This document shows positions 23,620 to 32,691 of a stretch of 40,473 nucleotides of DNA, piece by piece (positions within the stretch are counted from its first letter, which is position 1; every line of letters starts with the position of its first letter). This stretch comes from Bacillota bacterium (GTDB lineage Bacteria > Bacillota > Clostridia > Acetivibrionales > DTU013), in assembly GCA_023412665.1 (NCBI GenBank), contig JAEZCA010000067.1:1-40473 (forward strand), written 5' to 3'. The notes below the pieces were generated by a model. The model searched no databases and was not told the origin of the DNA. It was given only the letters and a program-made list of their open reading frames with translations. The position numbers and the translations under genes were made by a program.

Positions 23620-25002
23620 ATGTTGGACAAGCTGTTCGGACTTAAGGCACATGGAACAAATGCCAGAACAGAAATCATCGCAGGTTTGACTACATTTGTA
23701 ACGATGGCATACATCATGTTCGTCAACCCGTCGATACTCAGTATTACAGGGATGGATCGGAATGCTGTTTTTGTAGCGACGATACTTGCTGCAGCTATCG
23801 CAACATTTATTATGGCATTTGTCGCAAACGTTCCGTATGCACAGGCTCCTGGCATGGGCTTGAATGCCATGTTCACCTTTACTGTCTGTCTGGGAATGGG
23901 TATTCCGTGGGAACAGGCGTTAGCAATCGTCTTTATCTGTGGTATCATCAATATCGTCATAACAGTTACAAAAATTAGAAAAATGATCATCTATGCGATA
24001 CCGAAGACTCTGCAGTATGCTATCAGCGGCGGTATTGGACTTTTTATAGCATACATCGGATTAATAGGCGGACATCTGCTCAGTTTCACACCTGACAGTG
24101 AAGCAAACGCGGCCGGCGCATTCTCCAAGGTAATACCTGCAATTGTCGACTTTACAAGCCCCGATTCAATTCTGACTGTTATCACTCTTGCAATTATTGT
24201 TGTATTGATGCTTCTGAAGGTCAAAGGATCAATCCTGATCGGAATAGTAGTAGGTACTGTGATAGGTATACCAATGGGTGTAACACAGATTCCGGAATCG
24301 TTATCATTTGCAGTTCCGAGTCTGGCGCCGACATTCCTGAAGCTGGACTTTGCGGGACTGTTCAGCGATCCGTCCCAATTGTTCAAAATACTGGCTCTCA
24401 TATTGACATTCAGCCTTGCCGATACATTTGATACGATTGGAACATTCCTTGGCACAGGCAGAAAAACCGGTATATTCGATCAGCTTGACGAAGAAGCTCT
24501 CCAGAATGGCAAGGGATTTTCATCAAGACTTGACAAGGCATTGTTCGCAGATGCAACCGCTACTTCCATCGGAGCTCTGCTGGGCACCAGCAACACTACG
24601 ACCTATGTTGAAAGCGCAGCCGGTATATCTGCAGGCGGCAAGACCGGTATGACATCAGCAACGGTAGGCATCTTATTCCTGCTTTCACTGTTTTTATCAC
24701 CGGTTGCAGGAATGGTTCCGGGAGCAGCAACCTCCGCGGCTCTTATCGTGGTTGGAATACTGATGGCGGATTCCCTCGGAAAGATTAAGTGGGGTGAATT
24801 GGAGGATGCGATACCTGCATTCTTCACAGCGGTTGTAATGCCATTAGCATACAGCATCACAACAGGTATATCAATTGGGTTCATATTCTACTGCATCACC
24901 AAGATATGCACTAAGAAAGCAAAAGAGGTACACCCGATCATGTACATTGTTACAGCGGTCTTCATATTGAACTACCTGATTACCGCACTGAAACTATTTT
25001 GA
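23620..25002 (+). CDS. NCS2/AzgA-type purine (hypoxanthine/guanine/adenine) permease
   Basis: 460-residue polytopic membrane transporter. The start FGLKAHGTNARTEIIAGLTT and MAYIMFVNPSIL are strongly conserved in the AzgA/PbuG group of NCS2 permeases. Further motifs are APGMGLNAMFTFTV, SLADTFDTIGTFLGTGR and the re-entrant TSIGALLGTSNTTTYVESAAG. Members import nucleobases with protons. About 12-14 helices are expected. GGGAGGGGAAG precedes the ATG. Its placement between guaA and the de novo purine cluster supports a purine substrate; which base cannot be read from sequence. Confidence 0.93.
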   Translation: MLDKLFGLKAHGTNARTEIIAGLTTFVTMAYIMFVNPSILSITGMDRNAVFVATILAAAIATFIMAFVANVPYAQAPGMGLNAMFTFTVCLGMGIPWEQALAIVFICGIINIVITVTKIRKMIIYAIPKTLQYAISGGIGLFIAYIGLIGGHLLSFTPDSEANAAGAFSKVIPAIVDFTSPDSILTVITLAIIVVLMLLKVKGSILIGIVVGTVIGIPMGVTQIPESLSFAVPSLAPTFLKLDFAGLFSDPSQLFKILALILTFSLADTFDTIGTFLGTGRKTGIFDQLDEEALQNGKGFSSRLDKALFADATATSIGALLGTSNTTTYVESAAGISAGGKTGMTSATVGILFLLSLFLSPVAGMVPGAATSAALIVVGILMADSLGKIKWGELEDAIPAFFTAVVMPLAYSITTGISIGFIFYCITKICTKKAKEVHPIMYIVTAVFILNYLITALKLF

Positions 25003-25008
25003 TCTACT

Positions 25009-25038
25009 GAAGTCCGCCCCAACGGGCGGGCTTCTTTA
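25009..25038 (+). terminator. terminator after the purine permease gene
   Basis: GAAGTCCGCCC (25009-25019) pairs with GGGCGGGCTTC (25024-25034) over a CAAC loop with one G-T pair. The T-run is short (TTTAA), but the stem is strong and lies seven bases after the stop. Confidence 0.75.
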
Positions 25039-25249
25039 AGTAAACGGCGCTGCGCATATGGTAAGCGGTGCAATGCGGACGGCAAATACACAGACAGCAA
25101 ATACACAGACAGCAAGACGTGCAGCGCAGCGTATAAAGAACTCACATGGAGCGGGGCTTTGCACCCGGAATTCTGGGGCATCCCCGCTCTTATTATTGTC
25201 GGATATCAGTTAAATTTATATATATTAGCTTGCAGGAGAGATTCAGAAT
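25039..25249 (+). other. pur operon upstream region with attenuator-like hairpin
   Basis: GAGCGGGG (25149-25156) and CCCCGCTC (25182-25189) form a stem followed by TTATTATT, like an attenuator or weak terminator. Upstream, CGCTGCGC (25048-25055) matches GCGCAGCG (25124-25131) inverted, and CAAATACACAGACAG is tandemly repeated near 25083-25112. TTGTCG and TATATA separated by 17 bases (25197-25225) form a candidate promoter after the hairpin. No known riboswitch class recognised. Confidence 0.45.
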
Positions 25250-25768
25250 ATGATTAATGTGGAAAATAAGCCAAAAGCAGCAATAGTAATGGGAAGTGAT
25301 TCAGATTATCCCGTATTGAAGGGCTGCATAAAAATACTGAAGGAATTTGGCGTCGAAGTGGAGACAATGGTTTGCTCAGCCCACCGCACTCCGGAAAAAG
25401 CTGCGCAGTTTGCATCAGGCGCAGAGGAAAAGGGAATAGAGGTCATAATTGCCGCAGCCGGCAAGGCAGCGCATCTGCCGGGAGTTTTAGCAGCATTCAC
25501 GCCGCTGCCGGTAATAGGTCTGCCGATAAAGTCCTCAACAATGGACGGCCTGGATTCACTGCTTTCCATAGTACAGATGCCCTCTGGCATACCTGTGGCC
25601 ACAGTAGCGATAGACGGAGCCGACAATGCCGCGCTGCTGGCGGTGCAGATCATGTCCGGGCTGCACCCTGAATTGAGAAAAAAGATGAAGGAATATAAGG
25701 CAGGTCTTGCTCGAAAGGTTGAGCAAAAAAATGCGGAACTGCAGAAAAGATTGCTTGAGGAAGAATAG
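25250..25768 (+). CDS. purE: N5-carboxyaminoimidazole ribonucleotide mutase (class I PurE)
   Basis: Moves the carboxyl group of N5-CAIR to give CAIR in de novo purine synthesis. 172 residues. VMGSDSDYPVL binds the phosphate, CSAHRTPEK contains the catalytic His-Arg region and AAGKAAHLPG is the second active-site loop. The class I type acts with PurK, which is not in this window. GGAGAGATTCAGAAT precedes the ATG. First gene of purE-F-M-N-H-D on one strand with short gaps. Confidence 0.96.
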   Translation: MINVENKPKAAIVMGSDSDYPVLKGCIKILKEFGVEVETMVCSAHRTPEKAAQFASGAEEKGIEVIIAAAGKAAHLPGVLAAFTPLPVIGLPIKSSTMDGLDSLLSIVQMPSGIPVATVAIDGADNAALLAVQIMSGLHPELRKKMKEYKAGLARKVEQKNAELQKRLLEEE

Positions 25769-25813
25769 TTTAGGGATAAGGCATAGTTTGATCGTTTTGA
25801 AGAGGTAATGAAA

Positions 25814-27274
25814 ATGGACAATGGGATACGATTCGGAAAGCTTCATGAAGAGTGCGGGGTCTTTGGCATTTACAGCAATGACGGCCATGATGTCGCACGG
25901 GCAACGTACTACGGGCTTTATGCCTTGCAGCACAGAGGCCAGGAAAGCGCAGGCATTGCCGTAAATGATTCGGGAGTGATAGTGCACCACAAGGATATGG
26001 GCCTGGTGCCGGAGATATTTAACGATGTGGTGTTGAATCATTTGAAAGGTCGCATTGCTATTGGCCATGTGAGGTACTCTACCACCGGGGGGAGCCTTAG
26101 GGAAAACGCTCAGCCGATGGTGGTCAAATACAAGAACGGTCAGCTTGCTCTGGCGCATAATGGTAATCTGGTCAATGCAGCGGAGCTTCGAAACAAGCTG
26201 GAAGAAAACGGCGCCATATTTCAGACTACCAGCGACACGGAAGTGATAGCCAACCTTATCTCAAGGTACAGAGTAGGCAGCGAAACCATTGAAGATACTA
26301 TTGAGAAGGTAATGAAGACCATAAAGGGCTCATACGCCATAGTGATGGTCACACCAAAAAGACTGGTGGGCATAAGGGATCCGTTGGGGATCAGACCCCT
26401 TTGCATAGGCAGGGTGGATAACTCATATGTGCTGGCCTCCGAATCCTGCGCCCTTGATGCGGTCGGTGCGGAGATGATCAGGGACGTGGAGCCGGGTGAG
26501 ATAGTTCTCATTGGAGAGGACGGCATAGAATCGGTCAGGTGCTCTATCGGAGATACCGCAGAGGATACGGCCGGTTCCGGCGGGAATACACACAGGCCTA
26601 AAAGTCTATGTATCTTTGAGTATGTATACTTTGCCCGTCCGGACAGCATTATAGACGGAATAAGTGTCATGAGAGCAAGGACAGAAGCCGGCAGAAGGCT
26701 TGCCATCGAGCATCCAGCCGACGCTGATATAGTTATCGGTGCGCCGGACGGCGGACTCAATGCCGCACTGGGATATTCGAGAGAGTCGGGGATACCATAC
26801 GGCCAGGGCTTGCTGAAAAACAGATATGTTGGAAGGACCTTTATACAGCCCGAACAGGGACAAAGAGAAACCGGTGTAAGGATAAAATTCAATGCTATGA
26901 AGGCTGAAATAGAGGGCAAGCGGGTCGTGATGGTCGATGACTCCATAGTCAGAGGGACCACCACAAGAAGGATAGTTCAGATGCTGAAGGACGCCGGAGC
27001 CAGAGAAGTGCACATGCGGGTGTGTTCACCTCCGTACAGGCATCCGTGCTATTTCGGGATCGATATATCATCCTCTCAGCAGCTGGTTGCATCAGAGCAT
27101 ACCGAAGCTGAGATCTGCAGGATAATAGGAGCGGACAGCATAGGTTACCTCAGTCTTGAAGGATTATTGAGCATATCGCCGGGAACGGGCTGCGGCTTCT
27201 GCACAGCATGTTTCGATTCCAGATACCCTATGGAAGTACCGGCAGAGGGCAATAAAATGATTTTTGGAGGATGA
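25814..27274 (+). CDS. purF: amidophosphoribosyltransferase, Fe-S type
   Basis: Catalyses the committed step, PRPP plus glutamine to phosphoribosylamine. 486 residues. A short propeptide ends before CGVFGIY (Cys14), the N-terminal nucleophile after processing. The PRPP loop VVMVDDSIVRGTTTRRI is intact. Cysteines in CIFEYVYFARPDS, CSPPYRHPCYFGID and CGFCTAC correspond to the four [4Fe-4S] ligands of the Bacillus enzyme, so it should be oxygen-labile and propeptide-processed. ATG 25814 is eight bases from AGAGG; an ATG at 25808 is only two bases away and less likely. A Gly/Thr-rich loop (DTAEDTAGSGGNTHRPKS) just before the first cluster cysteine looks longer than usual. Confidence 0.96.
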   Translation: MDNGIRFGKLHEECGVFGIYSNDGHDVARATYYGLYALQHRGQESAGIAVNDSGVIVHHKDMGLVPEIFNDVVLNHLKGRIAIGHVRYSTTGGSLRENAQPMVVKYKNGQLALAHNGNLVNAAELRNKLEENGAIFQTTSDTEVIANLISRYRVGSETIEDTIEKVMKTIKGSYAIVMVTPKRLVGIRDPLGIRPLCIGRVDNSYVLASESCALDAVGAEMIRDVEPGEIVLIGEDGIESVRCSIGDTAEDTAGSGGNTHRPKSLCIFEYVYFARPDSIIDGISVMRARTEAGRRLAIEHPADADIVIGAPDGGLNAALGYSRESGIPYGQGLLKNRYVGRTFIQPEQGQRETGVRIKFNAMKAEIEGKRVVMVDDSIVRGTTTRRIVQMLKDAGAREVHMRVCSPPYRHPCYFGIDISSSQQLVASEHTEAEICRIIGADSIGYLSLEGLLSISPGTGCGFCTACFDSRYPMEVPAEGNKMIFGG

Positions 27275-27280
27275 TCGGAG

Positions 27281-28303
27281 ATGATCGATTACAAATCGGC
27301 CGGCGTTGATGTAGAGGCCGGTTATGAAGCAGTCAGGTTAATGAGGGATGATGTGAAGCGCACGTTCAGACCGGAGGTGCTCACTGATATCGGAGGCTTC
27401 GGTGGGTTGTTTGCGCTGGATAAAAGCAAATACGAGGAACCCGTGCTTGTTTCCGGCACTGATGGAGTGGGCACAAAGCTGAAGGTCGCCTTTCTAATGG
27501 ACAAGCATGATACAGTCGGCATCGACGCTGTGGCAATGTGCGTCAACGATATTGTCTGCGGAGGGGCCGAGCCGCTGTTTTTTCTTGATTACATAGCTCT
27601 TGGAAAAAACAGGCCTGAAAAGGTCGCGCAGATTGTAAAGGGCGTTGCCGACGGATGCTTTATGTCGGGCTGCTCTCTCATAGGCGGTGAGACTGCTGAA
27701 ATGCCAGGATTCTACCCCGAAAACGAGTATGATATCGCAGGCTTTGCTGTAGGCATCGTAGATAGGAAAAAGATCATCGACGGGAAAGCTATAAAAGAAG
27801 GAGATGTCCTTGTGGGACTGGCTTCATCTGGTCTTCACAGCAACGGCTTCTCCCTTGTGAGAAAGCTTCTCAACCTCAACGAGGAAAAAATGAAAAAGCA
27901 TATAGGCCAGCTGGGAACGACCCTCGGCGAGGAGTTGCTGAAGCCCACCAGGATTTATGTGAAGTCCATACTGGCCCTTAAGGAAAAGTTCGAAATAAAG
28001 GGTATCTCACATATCACAGGCGGCGGATTCATCGAAAACATTCCAAGGATGATACCGGAAGGCCTCAGAGTCAGTATAAAACTCGGTTCATGGCCGGTAC
28101 ACCCCATATTCACACTGCTCCAGCATACAGGCGACATCAGTGTCAGCAGCATTTACAACACATTCAACATGGGTATAGGAATGGTACTTGCGGTTGACCC
28201 AGCCATATCCGCAGAAGTAATCGCCTTCCTCGAAGAGTTGGGCGAAAAGGCCTATGCCATTGGCGAAGTCATCGCTGGCGAAGCCGGCGTCGACCTCTGC
28301 TAA
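27281..28303 (+). CDS. purM: phosphoribosylformylglycinamidine cyclo-ligase (AIR synthetase)
   Basis: ATP-dependent ring closure of FGAM to AIR. 340 residues, normal length. Motifs are YKSAGVDVEAGYEAV at the start, SGTDGVGTKLKVA, CVNDIVCGGAEPLFFLDYIA, GGETAEMPGFY and HITGGGFIENIPRM, all classic PurM. It starts six bases after the purF stop, with CGGAG overlapping the gap, so translation is likely coupled. The FGAM synthase genes (purL, purQ, purS) that feed it are not in this window. Confidence 0.97.
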   Translation: MIDYKSAGVDVEAGYEAVRLMRDDVKRTFRPEVLTDIGGFGGLFALDKSKYEEPVLVSGTDGVGTKLKVAFLMDKHDTVGIDAVAMCVNDIVCGGAEPLFFLDYIALGKNRPEKVAQIVKGVADGCFMSGCSLIGGETAEMPGFYPENEYDIAGFAVGIVDRKKIIDGKAIKEGDVLVGLASSGLHSNGFSLVRKLLNLNEEKMKKHIGQLGTTLGEELLKPTRIYVKSILALKEKFEIKGISHITGGGFIENIPRMIPEGLRVSIKLGSWPVHPIFTLLQHTGDISVSSIYNTFNMGIGMVLAVDPAISAEVIAFLEELGEKAYAIGEVIAGEAGVDLC

Positions 28304-28354
28304 GGAAGCAGAGAGCGCTAAAACAATGACCGAAGGAAGGGTCGGGATCAGATA

Positions 28355-28990
28355 ATGTTGAGGCTTGGAATAATGGTTTCCGGTGGGGGCACCAACCTGC
28401 AGGCGATTATTGATAAAATAAAAAGCGGTTATCTCCAGGACTGCAAAATAGTAACTGTGGTTTCCAGTAAACCAGGTGTATATGCTCTGGAACGTGCAGC
28501 GGCCAACGACATACCGGCAGTATGTATTTCAAAAAAGAGCTTTGCTTTTGTGGAAGAATACGACCGGGCACTGATAGATCATTTCAACAGCTTCAATGTC
28601 GATCTGGTAGTGCTTGCCGGATTTTTATCAATGCTGGGAGAAGGCTTTGTCAATGCATACCACAACAGGATAATCAATATACACCCTTCGCTTATCCCTT
28701 CCTTCTGCGGAAAGGGCTACTACGGCATAATACCGCACCGGAAGGCGCTGGAGCACGGAGTCAAGGTGACCGGCGCAACAGTACATTTTGTTGATTTTGA
28801 ATACGATACGGGACCTATCATACTGCAAAAGGCTGTCGAGGTAATGGACGGCGACACACCTGAATCGCTGCAGCTGCGGGTCATGGAGCAGGCCGAATGG
28901 GAGCTGCTGCCAAGGGCAATCAAGCTGTACTCGGAAGGCAGGATCGCCATTGACGGCAGAAAAGTCAGTATAGATGAAATGGGGGACTGA
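28355..28990 (+). CDS. purN: phosphoribosylglycinamide formyltransferase
   Basis: Transfers a formyl group from 10-formyl-THF to GAR. 211 residues. The phosphate loop SGGGTNLQAII, LAGFLSMLG, the catalytic INIHPSLIPSF (Asn, His) and TGATVHFV followed by DTGPII (Asp) are visible. The motif near the start is GGGTN rather than the common GSGSN. The 51-base gap after purM contains GGAAGGG; the ATG is 28355. Its end overlaps or abuts the purH start region. Confidence 0.95.
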   Translation: MLRLGIMVSGGGTNLQAIIDKIKSGYLQDCKIVTVVSSKPGVYALERAAANDIPAVCISKKSFAFVEEYDRALIDHFNSFNVDLVVLAGFLSMLGEGFVNAYHNRIINIHPSLIPSFCGKGYYGIIPHRKALEHGVKVTGATVHFVDFEYDTGPIILQKAVEVMDGDTPESLQLRVMEQAEWELLPRAIKLYSEGRIAIDGRKVSIDEMGD

Positions 28991-28994
28991 CCCT

Positions 28995-30539
28995 TTGAAA
29001 CGCGTATTGATCAGTGTTTCGGACAAGACAGGCATAATAGAACTGGCCCGGGATCTCGTCGGCAGAGGATTTGAGATCATATCCACCGGAGGTACGGCAA
29101 AGGTCCTGTCGGATGCGGGCATCAGCGTTATCGGCATATCCGACCTCACCGGCTTTCCCGAATTTCTGGACGGTCGTGTAAAGACACTTCATCCAAAGGT
29201 TCATGGAGGCTTGCTTGCGATCCGCGGGAATGCAGAGCACATGAGGCAGCTGAAGGAACTGGGCATCGAGGCCATCGATATGGTCATTATAAACCTGTAC
29301 CCGTTCAAGCAGACAATTCTCAAGGGTAATATCGAGCTGGAGGAAGCCATTGACAACATTGATATAGGCGGTCCGGCAATGCTTAGAGCCGCCGCCGGTA
29401 ATTACCGGGATGTTGTGGCCATCGTGGATCCCGGGGACTATCCAAAGGTGCTAGAAGAGATCGATACATCAGGCGAGGTGTCCATAAAAACAAGATTCAA
29501 GCTGGCATGCAAGGTGTTTGAACACACCAGCAGCTATGACACAGTTATTGCGAAGTACTTCAGAGACAAGCTTGGGGAGGAATTTTTCCCCAAAACTCTT
29601 TCTCTGACATATGAGAAGATACAGGAAATGAGATACGGTGAGAATCCACACCAGAGAGCAGTTTTCTACAGGGAGGCAGGAGCTGATATAGGCTGCCTGA
29701 CCACTGCGAAGCAGCTTCATGGCAAGGAGCTTTCCTATAATAATATAAACGATGCAAACGGTGCGTTGGAGCTGATAAAGGAATTTGACGAACCGACGGC
29801 AATAGTGTTCAAGGATGCCAACCCATGCGGCGCAGCAAGCGGCAGATATATCAGGGATGCATATTCGAAGGCATTTGAGGCTGACCCGGTGTCTGCATAT
29901 GGCGGGGTCGTTGCGTTGAACAGAGAAGTGGATGCGGAAACCGCAGCAGAGATGAACAAGGTCTTTTTTGAAGTGCTTCTGGCGCCCTCATTTAGCAGTG
30001 AAGCATTATCAATACTCCGGGACAAGAAAAACGTCCGGCTGCTGCAGCTTGAAAACATATCAGCAAGGCTGCCGGAGGGCACATATGATATAAAAAAGGT
30101 CACCGGCGGACTGCTGGTGCAGGATTACAACAATGAGCTCATCGATATGGATGAGCTTAAGTGTGTCACCGATGTGAAGCCTGTTGGCGAGATGATGGAG
30201 GATCTGATTTTTGCTGCCAGAGTCGTGAAGCATACCAGATCCAACGGTATTGTCCTAGCAAAGGACAAACAGACCACAGGTGTAGGTCCCGGCCAGACAG
30301 CCAGGGTAACAGCCCTGAAAATTGCAGCCGGCTGCGGGGACAAGGATCGCATAGCAGGTTCTGTTATGGCGTCCGATGGTTTCCTGCCGTTCCCGGACTG
30401 TGTAGAGATCGCGCATGAAGCCGGCATCAGTGCGATCATTCAACCGGGCGGATCCATCAGGGATCAGGAGTCGATAGATGCCTGCAATAAATATGGAATC
30501 GCCATGATTTTCACAGGCATGCGTCATTTTAAGCATTAA
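28995..30539 (+). CDS. purH: bifunctional AICAR transformylase/IMP cyclohydrolase
   Basis: Last two steps to IMP. 514 residues if it begins at TTG 28995 (MKRVLISVSDKTGI, the normal family start, eight bases after GGGGG at 28982-28986). An in-frame ATG at 28974 would add seven residues and overlap purN. The N-terminal MGS-like cyclohydrolase domain has ISTGGTAKVL and KTLHPKVHGGLLAIR. The transformylase domain has YGENPHQRAVFY and FKDANPCGAASG. In the last motif the family normally has Lys-His (KHxNPCG); here the catalytic His is Asp. Downstream PGQTARV and SDGFLPFPD are conserved. The substitution could reduce or alter the transformylase step. Confidence 0.95.
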   Translation: MKRVLISVSDKTGIIELARDLVGRGFEIISTGGTAKVLSDAGISVIGISDLTGFPEFLDGRVKTLHPKVHGGLLAIRGNAEHMRQLKELGIEAIDMVIINLYPFKQTILKGNIELEEAIDNIDIGGPAMLRAAAGNYRDVVAIVDPGDYPKVLEEIDTSGEVSIKTRFKLACKVFEHTSSYDTVIAKYFRDKLGEEFFPKTLSLTYEKIQEMRYGENPHQRAVFYREAGADIGCLTTAKQLHGKELSYNNINDANGALELIKEFDEPTAIVFKDANPCGAASGRYIRDAYSKAFEADPVSAYGGVVALNREVDAETAAEMNKVFFEVLLAPSFSSEALSILRDKKNVRLLQLENISARLPEGTYDIKKVTGGLLVQDYNNELIDMDELKCVTDVKPVGEMMEDLIFAARVVKHTRSNGIVLAKDKQTTGVGPGQTARVTALKIAAGCGDKDRIAGSVMASDGFLPFPDCVEIAHEAGISAIIQPGGSIRDQESIDACNKYGIAMIFTGMRHFKH

Positions 30540-30574
30540 GCTGAATAAAGTTAACATAATGAAGGAGCAGGAAG

Positions 30575-31837
30575 ATGAAAGTACTATTGATTGGCGGAGG
30601 CGGGCGTGAACATACGCTGGCCTGGAAGATCTTACAGAGCCCCAGAGTGGAAAAGCTCTATTGCGCGCCGGGTAACGGCGGTATTGCTGTGCTGGCTGAA
30701 TGTGTTCCTATAAAGGCAATAGATATCGAGGGCATCGTGAGCTTCGCAAAAAGCGAAAGCATTGATATGGTTGTCGTAGCGCCTGACGATCCCCTTGGAG
30801 CAGGCATGGTTGACGCTCTGGAAGCCGCCGGAATCAGGGCATTCGGGCCGACAAAGGCCGCCGCTGCAATTGAAAGCAGCAAGGTGTTTTCTAAAAACCT
30901 GATGAAAAAGTACAATATACCTACAGCTGCATACGAGGTATTCGACAACAGCGAGGAAGCCCTTGACTACCTATCAAAAATCAGCTACCCTGTTGCGGTA
31001 AAGGCGGATGGGCTGGCATTGGGCAAGGGAGTCGTTCTGGCGCAGAATTATGACGAAGCTGCCAAAGCTGTCAGAGAGATGATGTCCGACAAGGTGTTCG
31101 GCAGTGCGGGAGATAGGATCGTTATAGAGGAATTCATGACAGGTCCGGAGGTATCCATACTGGCATTTACCGATGGTAAAACACTGGTCCCGATGATCAG
31201 CTCACAGGATCACAAGCGTGCTCTTGACAACGACAAGGGCCTCAATACCGGCGGCATGGGCACATTTTCGCCCAGCAGGCTATATACTGAGGAGTTGAAC
31301 GAGTACTGCACCAAGAACATTTACATGCCGACTGTGGAGGCAATGAACAGAGAAGGCCGTAAATTCAAGGGCATACTCTATTTTGGGCTGATGCTGACAC
31401 CCGATGGCCCCAAGGTGCTCGAATACAATGCAAGGTTCGGTGATCCGGAGACACAGGTCGTACTGCCTCATTTGAAAACAGATATCATCGATATTTTTGA
31501 CGCAATAATCGACGAGAGGCTGGATACAATAAAGATCGAGTGGGAAGACAATGCTGCGGTGTGTGTGATACTGGCATCAGGCGGCTACCCGGAAAATTAC
31601 CGCACAGGCTATGAAATCACAGGTATCAGCGAGGCTGAAAAGGATCCGTCCGTTATGGTTTTTCACGCGGGAACGAAACTGGATTCGGGCAGATATTATA
31701 CAGCAGGCGGCAGGGTGCTCGGCGTGACGGCGGTTGCCGATTCTATCGACAATGCAAGACAGAAGGCGTATGCCGCAGTCGATAAAATAAACTTTGAGGG
31801 CAAGCACTTCCGCACGGATATCGGCATCAAAAAATAG
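30575..31837 (+). CDS. purD: phosphoribosylamine-glycine ligase (GAR synthetase)
   Basis: ATP-grasp ligase joining phosphoribosylamine with glycine. 420 residues, normal. It shows LLIGGGGREHTLAWKI, APGNGGIA, the ATP-grasp strand YPVAVKADGLALGKGVVLA, NTGGMGTFSP and EYNARFGDPETQV. AAGGAGCAGGAAG precedes the ATG. Last gene of the purine run; a REP-like hairpin and then nadD follow. No classical terminator is seen right after the stop. Confidence 0.97.
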   Translation: MKVLLIGGGGREHTLAWKILQSPRVEKLYCAPGNGGIAVLAECVPIKAIDIEGIVSFAKSESIDMVVVAPDDPLGAGMVDALEAAGIRAFGPTKAAAAIESSKVFSKNLMKKYNIPTAAYEVFDNSEEALDYLSKISYPVAVKADGLALGKGVVLAQNYDEAAKAVREMMSDKVFGSAGDRIVIEEFMTGPEVSILAFTDGKTLVPMISSQDHKRALDNDKGLNTGGMGTFSPSRLYTEELNEYCTKNIYMPTVEAMNREGRKFKGILYFGLMLTPDGPKVLEYNARFGDPETQVVLPHLKTDIIDIFDAIIDERLDTIKIEWEDNAAVCVILASGGYPENYRTGYEITGISEAEKDPSVMVFHAGTKLDSGRYYTAGGRVLGVTAVADSIDNARQKAYAAVDKINFEGKHFRTDIGIKK

Positions 31838-31916
31838 CTGTTAGCTAATCAAATAAACTGCTATTGTGATACATAAGGAATTATTTCCGTGAGCTTTTCA
31901 ACGGGAGCAAAGCATC

Positions 31917-31959
31917 GGAAGCAGATGAACCGTCCCCTTGCTTCCAGGACCCTTGCTTC
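31917..31959. repeat. REP-like palindromic remnant with short direct repeat
   Basis: GAACCGTCCCC (31927-31937) is the conserved head of the repeat family at 1896-2055. It lies between GGAAGCA (31917) and TGCTTCC (31939), which form a hairpin. CCCTTGCTTC is then repeated with a 15-base period (31935 and 31950). The gap between purD and nadD is thus partly made of this repeat. Confidence 0.55.
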
Positions 31960-31977
31960 AAGAGGAGAATGTGATAA

Positions 31978-32598
31978 ATGAGCAGAATCGGGATAATGGG
32001 AGGAACCTTTAACCCCATACATACAGGGCACTTGATCATAGCGGATGATGTGCGGGATAAATACAGGCTGGACAAGGTACTATTCATACCGTCAGGGCTG
32101 CCCCCGCACAAGCCGGACAGTGAAGTGCTGGATCCGGAGCACCGCTTTGAGATGGTCAGGCTGGCTGTTGCTTCAAACGCCGGCTTTGAAGCATCGAGAA
32201 TGGAAATAGACAGAGAGGGCTTCACGTATACTGTTAACACACTCAATGAGCTTAAGGAAAAGTATTGCGAAGGGACAACCTTCTATTTCATTATAGGCGC
32301 CGATGTCATTGCTGAGTTGAAAACCTGGAGAGAGTACAAAAAGGTATTTCAGCTCTGCGAATTTATTGCTGTGCTGCGGCCAAGTTATTCTGAAGGCGGC
32401 TTTATCAGCGAAATACAGCAGCTCGAAGCGGAAGCGGGAGCCAAGATCCACCCACTGCAGTCACGGCTGATTGACATTTCCTCGACTGATATACGGGAGC
32501 GCTGCATGAGAGGAGCATCAATCAAATATCTCGTTCCTGAAGCTGTTGAGAAATATATACTGGATAAAGGTTTGTACAAGAATAGCGGGTTAGTATAA
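31978..32598 (+). CDS. nadD: nicotinate-nucleotide adenylyltransferase
   Basis: Adenylates nicotinate mononucleotide to deamido-NAD. 206 residues. GIMGGTFNPIHTGHLIIAD is the nucleotidyltransferase signature with the HxGH motif, FIPSGLPPHK is the NaMN-binding segment and DISSTDIRERC contains the ISSTxIR motif. GAGGAGAATGTGATAA precedes the ATG. It is followed closely by yqeK, a pairing widespread in Bacillota. Confidence 0.96.
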   Translation: MSRIGIMGGTFNPIHTGHLIIADDVRDKYRLDKVLFIPSGLPPHKPDSEVLDPEHRFEMVRLAVASNAGFEASRMEIDREGFTYTVNTLNELKEKYCEGTTFYFIIGADVIAELKTWREYKKVFQLCEFIAVLRPSYSEGGFISEIQQLEAEAGAKIHPLQSRLIDISSTDIRERCMRGASIKYLVPEAVEKYILDKGLYKNSGLV

Positions 32599-32691
32599 CC
32601 AGGGGATATGATCGCTCGCATTTCTGAGTTATTTTCAGTCGCCGAGCAAAAAAACACTTTTAGGCAAGCCGCTACAAGAGGTCTTTTTAGT

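Noticed and set aside
26221..26964. 247-codon minus-strand frame opposite purF
   Set aside because: Antisense shadow of a clearly conserved gene; no start signal or family motif. The same holds for other long antisense frames, such as 38407-39012 opposite serA.
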